DNA of 64,000 nt from Akkermansiaceae bacterium UBA5689 (GCA_002420305.1 DIHT01000148.1:19308-83307), one strand, 5' to 3'; shown: positions 54,173 to 63,480, counted from the first letter of the stretch. Made by a program: numbers and translations. Notes: generated by a model from the letters alone, not told the origin.

Positions 54173-56539
54173 GTGACGGATCATCTTGCCAGCTGCCCGG
54201 AATGTAAGGGCGAGATGAATGTTGTCGATGTCGGGCCCTTCACCCGGGTGGCCTGTCCAACATGTGGGGCGGAGGTGAGAGTGAAGGCGGAAATGGGGCC
54301 CTATCGTTTACTGCGCCATATCGCCCATGGGGGAATGAGTGTCATCTATGCGGCTCACGATACAACTCTAGACCGAGAGATCGCGGTCAAGGTGCTCAAC
54401 GAGGAATATTCGGCAGATGAGAAAAGGGAGGCCGCGTTTAAGAAGGAAGCGCGACTGACCGCAACCGTAAGCCATCCAAATATCGTGGATGTATACACGG
54501 TAGGGAGAGCCTATGGGCGTTACTTCATAGCCATGGAGCTGGTGCCAGGCGAAAGCCTTGAAGAGCGGATGTCTGATTTCGGGGCCCTGCCGGAGGATGC
54601 GGTGGTGCGTCTCGCTCTGCAGGTGGTAGACGGGCTGCGGTCAGCGCAGAGTGCAGGTCTTCTTCACCGGGATATCAAACCGGGAAATATTCTTATTGCT
54701 GAGGATGGCACTGCCAAGCTGGTAGACTTCGGGCTGTCTCTTCTCACCGAGAGCGGGATAGTTCAGGCAGAAGAAATATGGGCTACTCCTACTTATGTGG
54801 CTCCGGAGGTGCTTGAGCAGTCTGGAGAAGACCATCGCGCAGATATATACGCGCTTGGCTCAACCCTCTACCATGCTCTTTCCGGCTGCCGACCGATCGA
54901 ATTGAACGAGGTGAGCAACAAGGCCGCCCGGAAGGCCAAGCAGGAGATAGTTCCGCTGAAGCGGGTGGCTCCTTGGCTCTCACACGAGACCGTGCAAATC
55001 GTTGAGAAGGCAATGGCGGACGATCCAGATGAACGGTTTCTTGATTATGAGGATTTCAGGGCTGAACTAGAAACAGCGCGGATGGTCTTGAAGGAAAAAG
55101 GGACGAAGGCTCCAGTTCAGGGAAGGACCCGCAGCAAGCGAAGGAAGAGATACGATACCAGGCGGAAGGTTCTTGTTGGGTTGTCTGCGCTGGTCGTGGG
55201 AGGCCTTCTGACTGCTGCCGGGCTTTACCTCTCTGCGATAAATTCTGACGAGGAAAAGGGAGGAGGCGTCAGTTACGCGGCCCTCGTGGTTGATCCTGAG
55301 AAGAATCCCAATGTGGGACTCGAGGCCGCGATGCAGATTAATGAGACCTACCAGACTGCTCGGAAGTTCTTGGAGGAGGATGATTATGTGGGAGCGGAAC
55401 AAAAGTTTTGCGAGGTATGGCGAAATGAGCAGGCCCCTGCTGAGACCGCAATCTGGGCTGGATTTGAAGCAGTCGTAGTTTCCTTTCTGGACGGAAGGAG
55501 TGCTGACGCACGGCAGTACTTGGCCGATCTCTTTGATTTTGTAAATGAGCGACAGGCATCGGATACAGTGATGGGAAGGAGAGTGCAGGCTGCTGCGGAA
55601 CTTCTTACTGACCTGCAATTTATTCCGGCGGAGCGCATCCCGGAGGTGCTGGACAAGCCCTTTCGTGCAACGGTGTTCTTTGCCATGGCCTTGAAAACGT
55701 GGGAACAGGGGGATGTGGAGCGTGCTGGGGGCATGTTTGAAAAGTTCCTTCGTAGTGGGCCGTGGCCTGAGTCGGATTGGATGCAGGCGTATCTCAGGAT
55801 CGGGAACCGCTACATAGCTGACTACCGTCTTCTTTCTGCGGCCGAATTTGGGGCCGAGGGAAAGACCAGAGCCGAAATTGAAGCGGGTATTCTTGCGCTT
55901 GATAACTTGCATGGCTCTCTCAAGACGATCGGCAGGGCCCGTTTTAACGTGAAGGCCTGGCAGAGCGTATTGCGAGAACGTTTGCGATACTTTCGGAACA
56001 GGAAGGTGGATGAAGAGTGGGGAATGCTCTGTAGCGAAGTATCCGGAAAATATTTTTCAGATGGAAAATTTGCAGCCGGAGCAAACGTCCTGCAGACGAT
56101 TGAATTGAAGGGGGACTTAGAACGGAGTCAGCGTGCTGCGCTCCTTTTTTTCGCGGCCGAGGCAGGGGTGTTTCTTGGTGATCTTGTCCGGGTCCTGGGC
56201 CCTGGAGCAGCTGGGATCGAAATTCGGACTCGGAGTGGGTTGCGTCATACACAGGTGATTGGTTCTCAGGAGAGTGGGCTCATGGTGGAGGAGTCCGGTT
56301 CGGCTCGCTCCCTTGATTGGAAGGACATAGATCCTCGCTCATTGCTGGGCCTTCACCGGGTTCTTGTAGATGAGACCGATAAGGGGCCTGAGAGAGCAAG
56401 GCTATTGGTGAATGCTCTTGCCTTCGGATGGCTGAATGGCCTGACAGAGGAATGTCGTATGATGGCAGACGAGTTGGTTAAGCTGAGGCCTAATTTCTCC
56501 GTTCAGTGGGAGCAGATTTTAGAGGATTTTGGAAGATAG
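54173..56539 (+). CDS. Zinc-ribbon Ser/Thr protein kinase with periplasmic tail
   Basis: 788 aa, GTG start. Residues 8-31 form a CPEC/CPTC zinc ribbon. The kinase domain covers about 44-305 with Lys73 (VKVL), HRDIKPGN at 165-172 and DFG at 185-187; the Gly-rich loop is AHGGMSVIYA. After a basic linker a membrane helix lies at about 332-354, and 430 residues follow on the far side of the membrane. These look helical and TPR-like without clear repeat motifs. Hanks-type kinases of this layout sense envelope signals; the target is unknown. Confidence 0.88.
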   Translation: MTDHLASCPECKGEMNVVDVGPFTRVACPTCGAEVRVKAEMGPYRLLRHIAHGGMSVIYAAHDTTLDREIAVKVLNEEYSADEKREAAFKKEARLTATVSHPNIVDVYTVGRAYGRYFIAMELVPGESLEERMSDFGALPEDAVVRLALQVVDGLRSAQSAGLLHRDIKPGNILIAEDGTAKLVDFGLSLLTESGIVQAEEIWATPTYVAPEVLEQSGEDHRADIYALGSTLYHALSGCRPIELNEVSNKAARKAKQEIVPLKRVAPWLSHETVQIVEKAMADDPDERFLDYEDFRAELETARMVLKEKGTKAPVQGRTRSKRRKRYDTRRKVLVGLSALVVGGLLTAAGLYLSAINSDEEKGGGVSYAALVVDPEKNPNVGLEAAMQINETYQTARKFLEEDDYVGAEQKFCEVWRNEQAPAETAIWAGFEAVVVSFLDGRSADARQYLADLFDFVNERQASDTVMGRRVQAAAELLTDLQFIPAERIPEVLDKPFRATVFFAMALKTWEQGDVERAGGMFEKFLRSGPWPESDWMQAYLRIGNRYIADYRLLSAAEFGAEGKTRAEIEAGILALDNLHGSLKTIGRARFNVKAWQSVLRERLRYFRNRKVDEEWGMLCSEVSGKYFSDGKFAAGANVLQTIELKGDLERSQRAALLFFAAEAGVFLGDLVRVLGPGAAGIEIRTRSGLRHTQVIGSQESGLMVEESGSARSLDWKDIDPRSLLGLHRVLVDETDKGPERARLLVNALAFGWLNGLTEECRMMADELVKLRPNFSVQWEQILEDFGR

Positions 56540-56608
56540 CCCGATGAAGAGGCGGTGAATCGATGGCAATTATTGACAAGGTAGCTTTTACGTCGATCTT
56601 CCGCACTG

Positions 56609-58228
56609 ATGGCTGATGACGATAAACAGTCCCCCGGGACGGGGCCGAGTCCGGACGAATTGCAGCAGAGCTTGCAAGAGTTCTTCGGGAAAATGGGCAA
56701 CGTGCAATGGGGGATGGCTGGAATGAATAGTGAAGAGGAAGAGTCGGTTCCGGAAGTGCCGCAGGGGCCGGGAGCTGACAGCGTTTTCGAGTTCGATTAT
56801 ATTCCGCGTGATATAAAGGCGCACCTTGACCGATTTGTGATCAGGCAGGATGAGGCTAAAAAGGCGCTCTCGATTGCGGTATGCGATCACTACAATCACG
56901 CAAAATATTTGCGCAGTCTTGAGAACGAGAGCGGCAAACTTCCTGAAGGGATCGAGTTGCAGAAGCAGAACGTGATCGTGGTAGGGCCGACAGGGGTTGG
57001 TAAAACCTATCTGGTGAAGCACATTGCGGAACTGATCGGAGTCCCCTTCGTGAAAGCAGATGCAACAAAGTTCTCTGAAACCGGCTATGTGGGAGGAGAT
57101 GTTGATGATCTTGTTCGTGACCTTGTTCAGAAAGCCGAGGGGGATCTCGATCTGGCTGAATTTGGAATCATCTACATTGATGAAATAGACAAGATTGCGA
57201 CCCGGAGCGAGATGATCGGAAGGGATGTCAGTGGCAGAGGGGTGCAGACGACTCTCCTCAAGCTAATGGAGGAAACGGAGGTTCCGCTTACCAATCCTAT
57301 GGATATTCGGAGTCAGATGAAGTCGATGATGAGTATGCAGCAGGGTGGCGGAGCCGCCAAAGATACCGTCAATACCCGGCATATTCTTTTCATCGTAAGT
57401 GGTGCGTTCTCTGGTCTCGAAAAAGTCGTGCGAAAGCGACTTAGCGAGGGGCAGATTGGGTTTGGGGCGGATCCTACGGAGAGGCCCATGGACGGGGAGT
57501 TGTTCAGTGAGGTTGAGACCCAGGACTTCATTGATTTTGGATTCGAGGCGGAATTTATCGGCCGCCTCCCGGTTCGGGTTGTTTGTGAAAAACTCAGCGC
57601 CGCTGACCTGGAGAATATCATGAAGTTTTCAGAGGGCAGTCTCCTCAGGCAGTATGAGAGGGAATTTGAGGCCTATGGTATCATGGCCCGTTTTGACGAT
57701 ACAGCGATAGGGAGAATAGCATCTCTCGCTGAGAAGGAAAACACGGGGGCGCGTGCTCTGATGACCGTTTGTGAACGATTGCTCAGAGATTTTAAGTTTG
57801 AGCTCCCGGGAACCTCTGTATCGGAGTTGTCCATCACCGAGGAGCTGATTGACAGGCGCGAGGAGCTCTTGGAAGAGTATCGAGAACTGGGAAGAAAGGT
57901 AGATGTCGAGAAGGCCTCCCGCGAGCTCGATGCCTTTTGTCGTGATTTTCAGGCGGAGCATGGTGTAGAGCTTGAGTTCAAGCCCGAAGCCCTTTCGAAG
58001 CTGGCAGAGGAAGCCGCTGAACAGGGCCGCAGCCTGCTCCAGTTGTGCAGACAGCGCTTTCGCGACGTTCAGTTCGGCTTAAAGCTGATCCAGAAAAACA
58101 CCGGTCGCACGACGTTTAAAATCGGTCCCGAGGCCGTAAAAGATCCTGATAAATACCTAAGTGACCTTGTGGTGAAAAGCTACCGGAGTAGCGATTCTGA
58201 GGAGGAAACTCCATCTGGAGGGGTGTAA
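56609..58228 (+). CDS. ClpX-like AAA+ ATPase without zinc-binding domain
   Basis: 539 aa. The AAA+ module has Walker A GPTGVGKT at 126-133, pore loop GYVG at 160-163, Walker B YIDEID at 189-194 and the arginine-finger region EFIGRLPV. The tripeptide IGF at 283-285 lies where ClpX contacts ClpP. The N-terminal 60 residues are acidic and lack the four-Cys zinc domain of ClpX. The C-terminus carries about 120 extra helical residues. It is a distinct branch of the ClpX family; unfolding with ClpP is inferred. No clpP or tig is adjacent. Confidence 0.8.
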   Translation: MADDDKQSPGTGPSPDELQQSLQEFFGKMGNVQWGMAGMNSEEEESVPEVPQGPGADSVFEFDYIPRDIKAHLDRFVIRQDEAKKALSIAVCDHYNHAKYLRSLENESGKLPEGIELQKQNVIVVGPTGVGKTYLVKHIAELIGVPFVKADATKFSETGYVGGDVDDLVRDLVQKAEGDLDLAEFGIIYIDEIDKIATRSEMIGRDVSGRGVQTTLLKLMEETEVPLTNPMDIRSQMKSMMSMQQGGGAAKDTVNTRHILFIVSGAFSGLEKVVRKRLSEGQIGFGADPTERPMDGELFSEVETQDFIDFGFEAEFIGRLPVRVVCEKLSAADLENIMKFSEGSLLRQYEREFEAYGIMARFDDTAIGRIASLAEKENTGARALMTVCERLLRDFKFELPGTSVSELSITEELIDRREELLEEYRELGRKVDVEKASRELDAFCRDFQAEHGVELEFKPEALSKLAEEAAEQGRSLLQLCRQRFRDVQFGLKLIQKNTGRTTFKIGPEAVKDPDKYLSDLVVKSYRSSDSEEETPSGGV

Positions 58229-58238
58229 GTGTATTTCC

Positions 58239-58682
58239 ATGCCTGAAGAGTTCGGTAGATCTTCCCCTGCCCATCATCACCCCCTAACGGTGGCCGTGGT
58301 GGTCGGGAGCTTTGCCATGGCGGTTGGACTAGTGGTGCGGATCTCCGGGATATCGCTATTGATTGAGCGTCAGATTCTTTCGTCTTATATGGAACTCGGA
58401 TTTCCTGTTACTACAGTGGGCCAGCCGTGGTGGGCCGTTCTGGTGCTGTTGGCTCTGACATACGGCATTGCGCTGGTTCTTCTGCAAGTTCCGGGATTTC
58501 TCAGGCGCTTTCTTTTTTTCCTGAGTTGTCTTGTGCTTGCTGTCTCGGCCTCGCCGGTAGTTGCTTTATGGGGCCTTTTTTGGAGCCCAGTGGTTGCGGT
58601 TTTCTGTTTGAGTTGGAGTGCAGCATGTGCGGTTCTCTGGGCTCGCTATCATCCGATGCCCTGTGAAATAGACGGGACTTAG
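58239..58682 (+). CDS. Hypothetical inner membrane protein
   Basis: 147 aa with three or four hydrophobic segments (about 17-39, 64-84, 88-107 and 110-132). Charged residues are few and concentrated at the ends. It begins 10 nt after the ClpX-like gene and is probably co-transcribed with it. I recognise no family. Confidence 0.6.
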   Translation: MPEEFGRSSPAHHHPLTVAVVVGSFAMAVGLVVRISGISLLIERQILSSYMELGFPVTTVGQPWWAVLVLLALTYGIALVLLQVPGFLRRFLFFLSCLVLAVSASPVVALWGLFWSPVVAVFCLSWSAACAVLWARYHPMPCEIDGT

Positions 58683-58799
58683 TTTTCTTGGGGCAGAAGA
58701 CTACAATCTTCTGGAGCGATGCAAAATTTCAGAGGGATGAGTGGCTGAGAGTGTTGGCAGGAGACTGGCAAAAGAGTAATAAAGCGTTATGGTTCTCGC

Positions 58800-59399
58800 G
58801 TGGCCCGTGCAGAATACCCCCAACCGGTAGGCGATCTGATTGATCAGCTTAAGCGGCTTCCGGGGGTTGGTCCAAGGAGTGCCGAGAGAATGGCACTCTG
58901 GTTGCTGCAGAGCAGCAAGGCTCAGCCGAATGGCCTAGCTGAATCGATTCAGAATGCTGCAGTTGCGGTCACCTCGTGTCCGCAATGTGGGTTTTTTGCC
59001 ACGTTGGAGGGGTGTTCCGTCTGTTCTGACCAGGATCGCGACAGCGGCAAGTTGTGCCTTGTGGAGCAGGCAACAGATGTTCTTCCGATCGAGCGTTCTG
59101 GAGCGTTTAAAGGGCTCTATCACTGCCTCGGAGGGAAGCTTTCCCCTCTAGACAATGTGGGTCCGGACGATCTTCGTATCGAGCAGCTACTCAAGCGTTT
59201 GAGTAGTCTTGCGGGTGTAGAAATCATTTTGGCTCTTAGCTCTGATGTGGAGGGAGAAGCGACGGCGAATTACCTGACCGATCTCCTTGCGGGTTATGAT
59301 TGTCAAATCAGTAGGCTCGCTCAGGGGTTACCTGCCGGAGGTATTCTGGAGCATGCGGACGCTCTCACTGTTTCCCGTGCTTTTGAGGGAAGGCGTTGA
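58800..59399 (+). CDS. recR: Recombination mediator protein RecR
   Basis: 199 aa, GTG start. A helix-hairpin-helix (LPGVGPRSAERMA) is followed by a four-Cys zinc finger (CPQCGF to GCSVC) and a Toprim domain with CLVEQATDVLPIE and YHCLGGKLSPLD. RecR works with RecO and RecF to load RecA on gapped DNA. The usual partner dnaX is not adjacent; the LysM genes follow on the same strand. Confidence 0.95.
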   Translation: MARAEYPQPVGDLIDQLKRLPGVGPRSAERMALWLLQSSKAQPNGLAESIQNAAVAVTSCPQCGFFATLEGCSVCSDQDRDSGKLCLVEQATDVLPIERSGAFKGLYHCLGGKLSPLDNVGPDDLRIEQLLKRLSSLAGVEIILALSSDVEGEATANYLTDLLAGYDCQISRLAQGLPAGGILEHADALTVSRAFEGRR

Positions 59400-59479
59400 A
59401 AGTTCGATCCGAATACAAGTTCTTGGATGCCCCGCTAGACAACTCATGGGAGTATGGGATATAAGAAAGGGCACCCTTA

Positions 59480-60328
59480 ATGACGGACCAAAGGCGACAG
59501 GAACTTTTTCAGGATGCGGAACCAGCTGCCGACGGTGGAACGTTCCGGGTGGTTGCGGCAATGTGTGGTTTTGCAATTCTGGTAGCGGTCGGATGGATTG
59601 CTATTTCTCTTAACGAGGTTCGTGAAGACCTGCGGACACTGCAAAAGGATGAGAGTCGGAGATTGGTAGTCTTGAGTGCTGATGTGGAATCCCTGCGGAG
59701 GGAAACGCAGGAAAAGATGGGGAGTGTGAATAATGCCCTCAGTGAGATCTGGCACCAACACAAACCGGCGGAGTTGGAGGTAATGGGCTTTCTGGCGTCT
59801 CTCGATCCGGCTGAGCGAGAGTCCATGCGTGTTGCTCTGGAATCGTTGGAGGCGAGAAAGGATTCCAGCGAGAGCAGCCTGATCGCGGGTGATAGGGATG
59901 TTACTGAGGACCCTGTTTTGATCTCTCCCATAAAGTCTGTTCTGGTTTCTCCCTCGAGGCCTCCAGTTGAGGTAAGGGAGCCAGAAACCAGTGAATCTGA
60001 AAATGAGAGCCTCTCCCCGGAAGCCGAGCCTTCCGATGGCCAGAAAAGAGGAGTCCCCGCCGAAAATGCCAGTGGATTAGAGAATCCTGAACAGGGGCCG
60101 TCTGGGTCTCCGGGGACCCCGGACTCGCTCGGTCCAGAGAGGGATGCCGTGGAGGAATTCGATGAGGGCTCTGTCGCGATAAGGGATTATGTGATTCAGC
60201 CGGGGGACTCACTTTCACGGATTGCTCTCAAGCACCGGATTAGTTCCCGGGCTCTTGCAGAGGCAAATGGAATTACTGACCCGAACAAGATCAGAGTAGG
60301 GCAGGTTCTTAAGATTCCGGAAGAGTAA
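59480..60328 (+). CDS. Membrane-anchored LysM protein, copy 1
   Basis: 282 aa. One membrane helix at about 23-44 is followed by a coiled coil, a long Pro/Ser/Glu-rich linker and one LysM domain at about 235-282 (YVIQPGDSLSRIALKH and RVGQVLKIPEE). LysM binds peptidoglycan glycan strands, so the protein probably spans from inner membrane to cell wall. No enzymatic domain is visible. A second protein of the same layout follows 80 nt later. Confidence 0.82.
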   Translation: MTDQRRQELFQDAEPAADGGTFRVVAAMCGFAILVAVGWIAISLNEVREDLRTLQKDESRRLVVLSADVESLRRETQEKMGSVNNALSEIWHQHKPAELEVMGFLASLDPAERESMRVALESLEARKDSSESSLIAGDRDVTEDPVLISPIKSVLVSPSRPPVEVREPETSESENESLSPEAEPSDGQKRGVPAENASGLENPEQGPSGSPGTPDSLGPERDAVEEFDEGSVAIRDYVIQPGDSLSRIALKHRISSRALAEANGITDPNKIRVGQVLKIPEE

Positions 60329-60408
60329 GTCGAAATGTCTGCTCGATAGAGGCGCGCATACGGTGCCAAACCTTTAACGATCATCCAGCCGGCGTTTTTA
60401 TTAAACTA

Positions 60409-61206
60409 ATGAACGGTAAAAGTAGTCATGGAACATTTCGGAAGAGGAGTAGCGGAGGCCTTCAGTGGCTCGTTTCGTTTCGTTTTATGGTATCTGTTTT
60501 TGGAGCCGTAATCCTGTTCTCCCTGATTGCACTGGCGATGGTTCTAAAAAAAATGCGGAACGAGAATATGGTGCTACGGGGAATTGTCCTTGGTGAGGAA
60601 CGGAATTTTGTTCAAGCGATCGAGGAAAAGCTGAGCTCACTGGAAGGCCGGGCTGGGAGTCTTGAAGCTAGAGCGATCGAGGCAGAAGCGGGAGCAGCAG
60701 ATACCCCACCTGAGGGAGTGGCACGGGTCCCGGTGCAGACCCTTCGCTCCCTTATTCGGCTCCTCGGGCAGCACGGAGCTGAATCCTCTGAGATCGATGT
60801 GCTCATGCAGCAGCTTCCGGAGGGGGAGCGAAATGCTCTGTCCGAGGAGTTAAAGGCGGCGGAGTCGGGGAGTGGACATGCCGGGCACCAGCAGCCTGAA
60901 GAGGATTCTCTGCCCGCCGTGGTGCCTGATTCGGCCACGAATTCAGATTCGGAGCCTACCGAAGCACATGGGTCCGAGCCCATCCCGGAGGGTGAGGTAA
61001 GTGTCGAATTGCTCGAGGAAGAGCCCATACCGCCCGAATTCGTTGAGTACAAGGTCCAGGTCGGGGATACTTTGTCGGCGATCGCCTTGCTGCATCGTGC
61101 GCCGGTCGCAGCGATTCTGGAATTGAACCAGATTGACGATCCAAATCAGATTCGTGTGGGCTCTGTGCTACGAATTCCTTCCTCGAGGAAAGCTCCTCAA
61201 GGCTGA
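60409..61206 (+). CDS. Membrane-anchored LysM protein, copy 2
   Basis: 265 aa with the same layout as the upstream gene: a basic N-terminus, a membrane helix at about 24-46, a short coiled coil, an acidic linker and a C-terminal LysM at about 211-258 (YKVQVGDTLSAIALLH and RVGSVLRIPSS). The two LysM domains are clearly related while the linkers are not, which suggests an old tandem duplication. The lipA gene follows on the same strand. Confidence 0.82.
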   Translation: MNGKSSHGTFRKRSSGGLQWLVSFRFMVSVFGAVILFSLIALAMVLKKMRNENMVLRGIVLGEERNFVQAIEEKLSSLEGRAGSLEARAIEAEAGAADTPPEGVARVPVQTLRSLIRLLGQHGAESSEIDVLMQQLPEGERNALSEELKAAESGSGHAGHQQPEEDSLPAVVPDSATNSDSEPTEAHGSEPIPEGEVSVELLEEEPIPPEFVEYKVQVGDTLSAIALLHRAPVAAILELNQIDDPNQIRVGSVLRIPSSRKAPQG

Positions 61207-61292
61207 GAATCTGGAATTTGTTATTTTTATTTTGGCAGAGGGACGTAGCGTTGCACCCAATGAGCGGGTGTGGTGCTAATCGTGGCCCAAGA

Positions 61293-62405
61293 ATGCTGAT
61301 GGATCCCGGTCTTCACCGGGACAAGAAACCCGATTGGATCCGGGTCAGGCTGCCGAACAATCCGGCCTTTTGGTCGACTAAGTCCCTGATAACAGACCTC
61401 AAGCTTGTCACGGTGTGTGAGGAGGCTCAGTGCCCTAATCGATGGGAATGCTGGGGGCAGGGGACTGCCACGTTCATGATTGCTGGTGAGAGATGTACTC
61501 GCGCATGCGGATTTTGTGCAGTGAAGACAGCTCGGCCTGAGGCGCTCGAAAAAGACGAGCCGGAGCGGGTTGCGGAGGCGACCAAGCGAATGAATCTGAA
61601 TCACATTGTGATCACAGCTGTGGCTCGTGATGATCTGAAGGATGGAGGTGCTGAGCATTTCCAAAGAACCATCGAAGCGGTTAGGATTTCGAATCCTAAA
61701 ATTATCATCGAGGTTTTGGTTCCCGACTTCAACGACAAGGACTGGGCTCTTGAGATGGTGATGGAGGCCCGCCCGCACATCTTCAATCACAATATCGAAA
61801 CGGTCGAACGCCTGACACCTCTAGTTCGTAGCAGGGCAAAGTATGGGAGGTCGTTAACCGTTCTGAAAAAGGCCAAGGATATGGTTGACGGTAAGGTCGC
61901 CACCAAGAGTGGTCTCATGCTCGGCCTAGGTGAAAGAGAGGAAGAAATTTTCCAAGCCATGGATGATCTTCGGGAGCACGGTGTCACAGTGCTTACGATG
62001 GGGCAGTATCTACGTCCGACAGCGATGCACTTGCCGGTGGTTGAATACATCACGCCGGAACGTTTCGAGGAGCTGAGACAAATTGCACTCACTAAAGGCT
62101 TCCGGCATGTCGCGAGTGGTCCCCTTGTACGAAGTTCCTACCACGCAGCGGACTTCCATCCTGAAGACGATGTCCTCGAGGCAATCGAGTCAGATCTTGT
62201 AGAGCGGGCCGAGTCCCGTGTTGAGCAGGGAGAGGAAGTTGCCCAGTCAGTGTGGCATGTCGCGAGTGATCCGCCTGTGGCTATTTCTTGTCAGGGTGGG
62301 GATTTCCCTCCGGGAGAAGAGGATCTCGGGGCGGTCGTGTCAGATTCTCCTCACCGGGCTGAGCCTCTTGTTGAGCAGGGAGAGGAATTCACCTCTTTAG
62401 CTTAA
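61293..62405 (+). CDS. lipA: Lipoyl synthase with duplicated C-terminus
   Basis: 370 aa from the ATG at 61293; an upstream TTG at 61251 with GAGGGA seven nt before it is an alternative. The auxiliary cluster Cys are in VCEEAQCPNRWEC, the radical SAM cluster is CTRACGFC, and RSSYHA near the C-terminus supplies the Ser ligand and Arg of LipA. The enzyme inserts two sulfurs into octanoyl groups. Some 70 further residues follow RSSYHA, in which a 50-codon unit is repeated with the motif degraded to AISCQG. The last 17 nt overlap the convergent gene. Confidence 0.93.
   Translation: MLMDPGLHRDKKPDWIRVRLPNNPAFWSTKSLITDLKLVTVCEEAQCPNRWECWGQGTATFMIAGERCTRACGFCAVKTARPEALEKDEPERVAEATKRMNLNHIVITAVARDDLKDGGAEHFQRTIEAVRISNPKIIIEVLVPDFNDKDWALEMVMEARPHIFNHNIETVERLTPLVRSRAKYGRSLTVLKKAKDMVDGKVATKSGLMLGLGEREEEIFQAMDDLREHGVTVLTMGQYLRPTAMHLPVVEYITPERFEELRQIALTKGFRHVASGPLVRSSYHAADFHPEDDVLEAIESDLVERAESRVEQGEEVAQSVWHVASDPPVAISCQGGDFPPGEEDLGAVVSDSPHRAEPLVEQGEEFTSLA
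62104..62387 (+). repeat. Direct repeat of 150-bp period at the lipA 3' end
   Basis: 62104-62237 and 62254-62387 align in phase at an offset of exactly 150 nt. The outer ends are nearly identical (GGCATGTCGCGAGTG and GTTGAGCAGGGAGAGGAA in both). The middle is diverged, but CAGAT and several codon positions still match. The first copy encodes the LipA active-site tail, the second a decayed version. Confidence 0.85.
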
Positions 62406-63480
62406 AGATGCTGACCAGGGCTCTGTGATCTGAGGCCTTGCTCCAGCCGGGACTGTCGATGATATAGCTCTCCTTCTGATTGAAGAGCGGTCGGAGAGAC
62501 CTGCTGGCAAGAACGTAGTCGAAGCGGGAGTAGACTTGCTGATATTCCCAGTAATGCGTCCATACATGACCACGGGAATCTGTGTGATGGAGAGGTTCGA
62601 GATAGCGAGATGACTGGGTTGGCCCCTGAATGGATCTCACCGGGCTCTCGCGTCGGGTATCGTTGAGATCTCCGTAGACGCACAGCAGGGCTTCAGGGTC
62701 CTTCTCAAGAATGCGATCCGCGTGCTTGCGCAGAAGATAGGCCTCGTGGCGACGCATGAGATCCTGGTGTCCATAGGGGACTTCACGCTTGGATTTGAGA
62801 TGGACTCCAAGAAATCGAATTTTCTGGGATCCTGCCGCAACGGTGGCATCAAGAATGCCTCTTTGCATCGCGAATTCCTTTGGTTGATTATCTGCATCGA
62901 CGGAGCTGTAAGTCAGGGACCCATCCGCTCCCTGAGAGTCAGTGGCCACGATAGGGTAGCGAGAAAGCAGTCCGAGCTGGCGGGTGGTATCTGCTCCTCC
63001 CGCGTGCTCGCTATGGGCAAGGGGGAGTCCTCCGTCGATCAGTTTCTTCTGTAATTCAGCAAGATCTTCGCCGGTGCCAATTTCGCAGATTCCAAGGACA
63101 TCCGGGCGAGCTGCTATAATAATATCCACGAGGGCATCAACTTCCCTGGCCGGCTTCCGGCGATCTTTCCGCTCCCCATCTACGTAGCGCGACATGGTGA
63201 GGTAGTTTTTTATGTTATAGGAGAGAAACCGAAGTTCCTGATCCGGACCCTCACTTAACGGTTGAGTGACAGGTTGGCTGGTCGGAGTCCGGGAGGATGG
63301 CGGGGCCTCCTGGGTGGTCGGGCCTTTTTGGGCCTCGCCAGCGGACCCCGGTTTTTTCCAGTCAGGGGTATGGGATTTTTCATTGCAGCTGCTGAAGAGC
63401 AGGCTGAGCGAGAGCAAAAGAAACGCCCCGACACATTGCGGGGCGCGTGAGAGAAGCGCTCTAACTTGGAAGTTGTGCAT
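62389..63480 (-). CDS. Lipoprotein of the endonuclease/exonuclease/phosphatase family
   Basis: 363 aa. A signal peptide ends in FSSC with the probable lipid Cys32, followed by a Pro/Ser-rich linker. The phosphodiesterase fold carries LSYNIKNYL (Asn), GICEIG (Glu), GVHLKS (His), YGDLND (Asp, Asn) and SDHRALV (Asp-His pair). It is probably a periplasmic or surface phosphodiesterase or nuclease; substrate unknown. Its start shares a base with the tatA stop (TGATG), and its 3' end overlaps lipA tail to tail by 17 nt. Confidence 0.87.
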   Translation of the reverse strand: MHNFQVRALLSRAPQCVGAFLLLSLSLLFSSCNEKSHTPDWKKPGSAGEAQKGPTTQEAPPSSRTPTSQPVTQPLSEGPDQELRFLSYNIKNYLTMSRYVDGERKDRRKPAREVDALVDIIIAARPDVLGICEIGTGEDLAELQKKLIDGGLPLAHSEHAGGADTTRQLGLLSRYPIVATDSQGADGSLTYSSVDADNQPKEFAMQRGILDATVAAGSQKIRFLGVHLKSKREVPYGHQDLMRRHEAYLLRKHADRILEKDPEALLCVYGDLNDTRRESPVRSIQGPTQSSRYLEPLHHTDSRGHVWTHYWEYQQVYSRFDYVLASRSLRPLFNQKESYIIDSPGWSKASDHRALVSIFKLKR

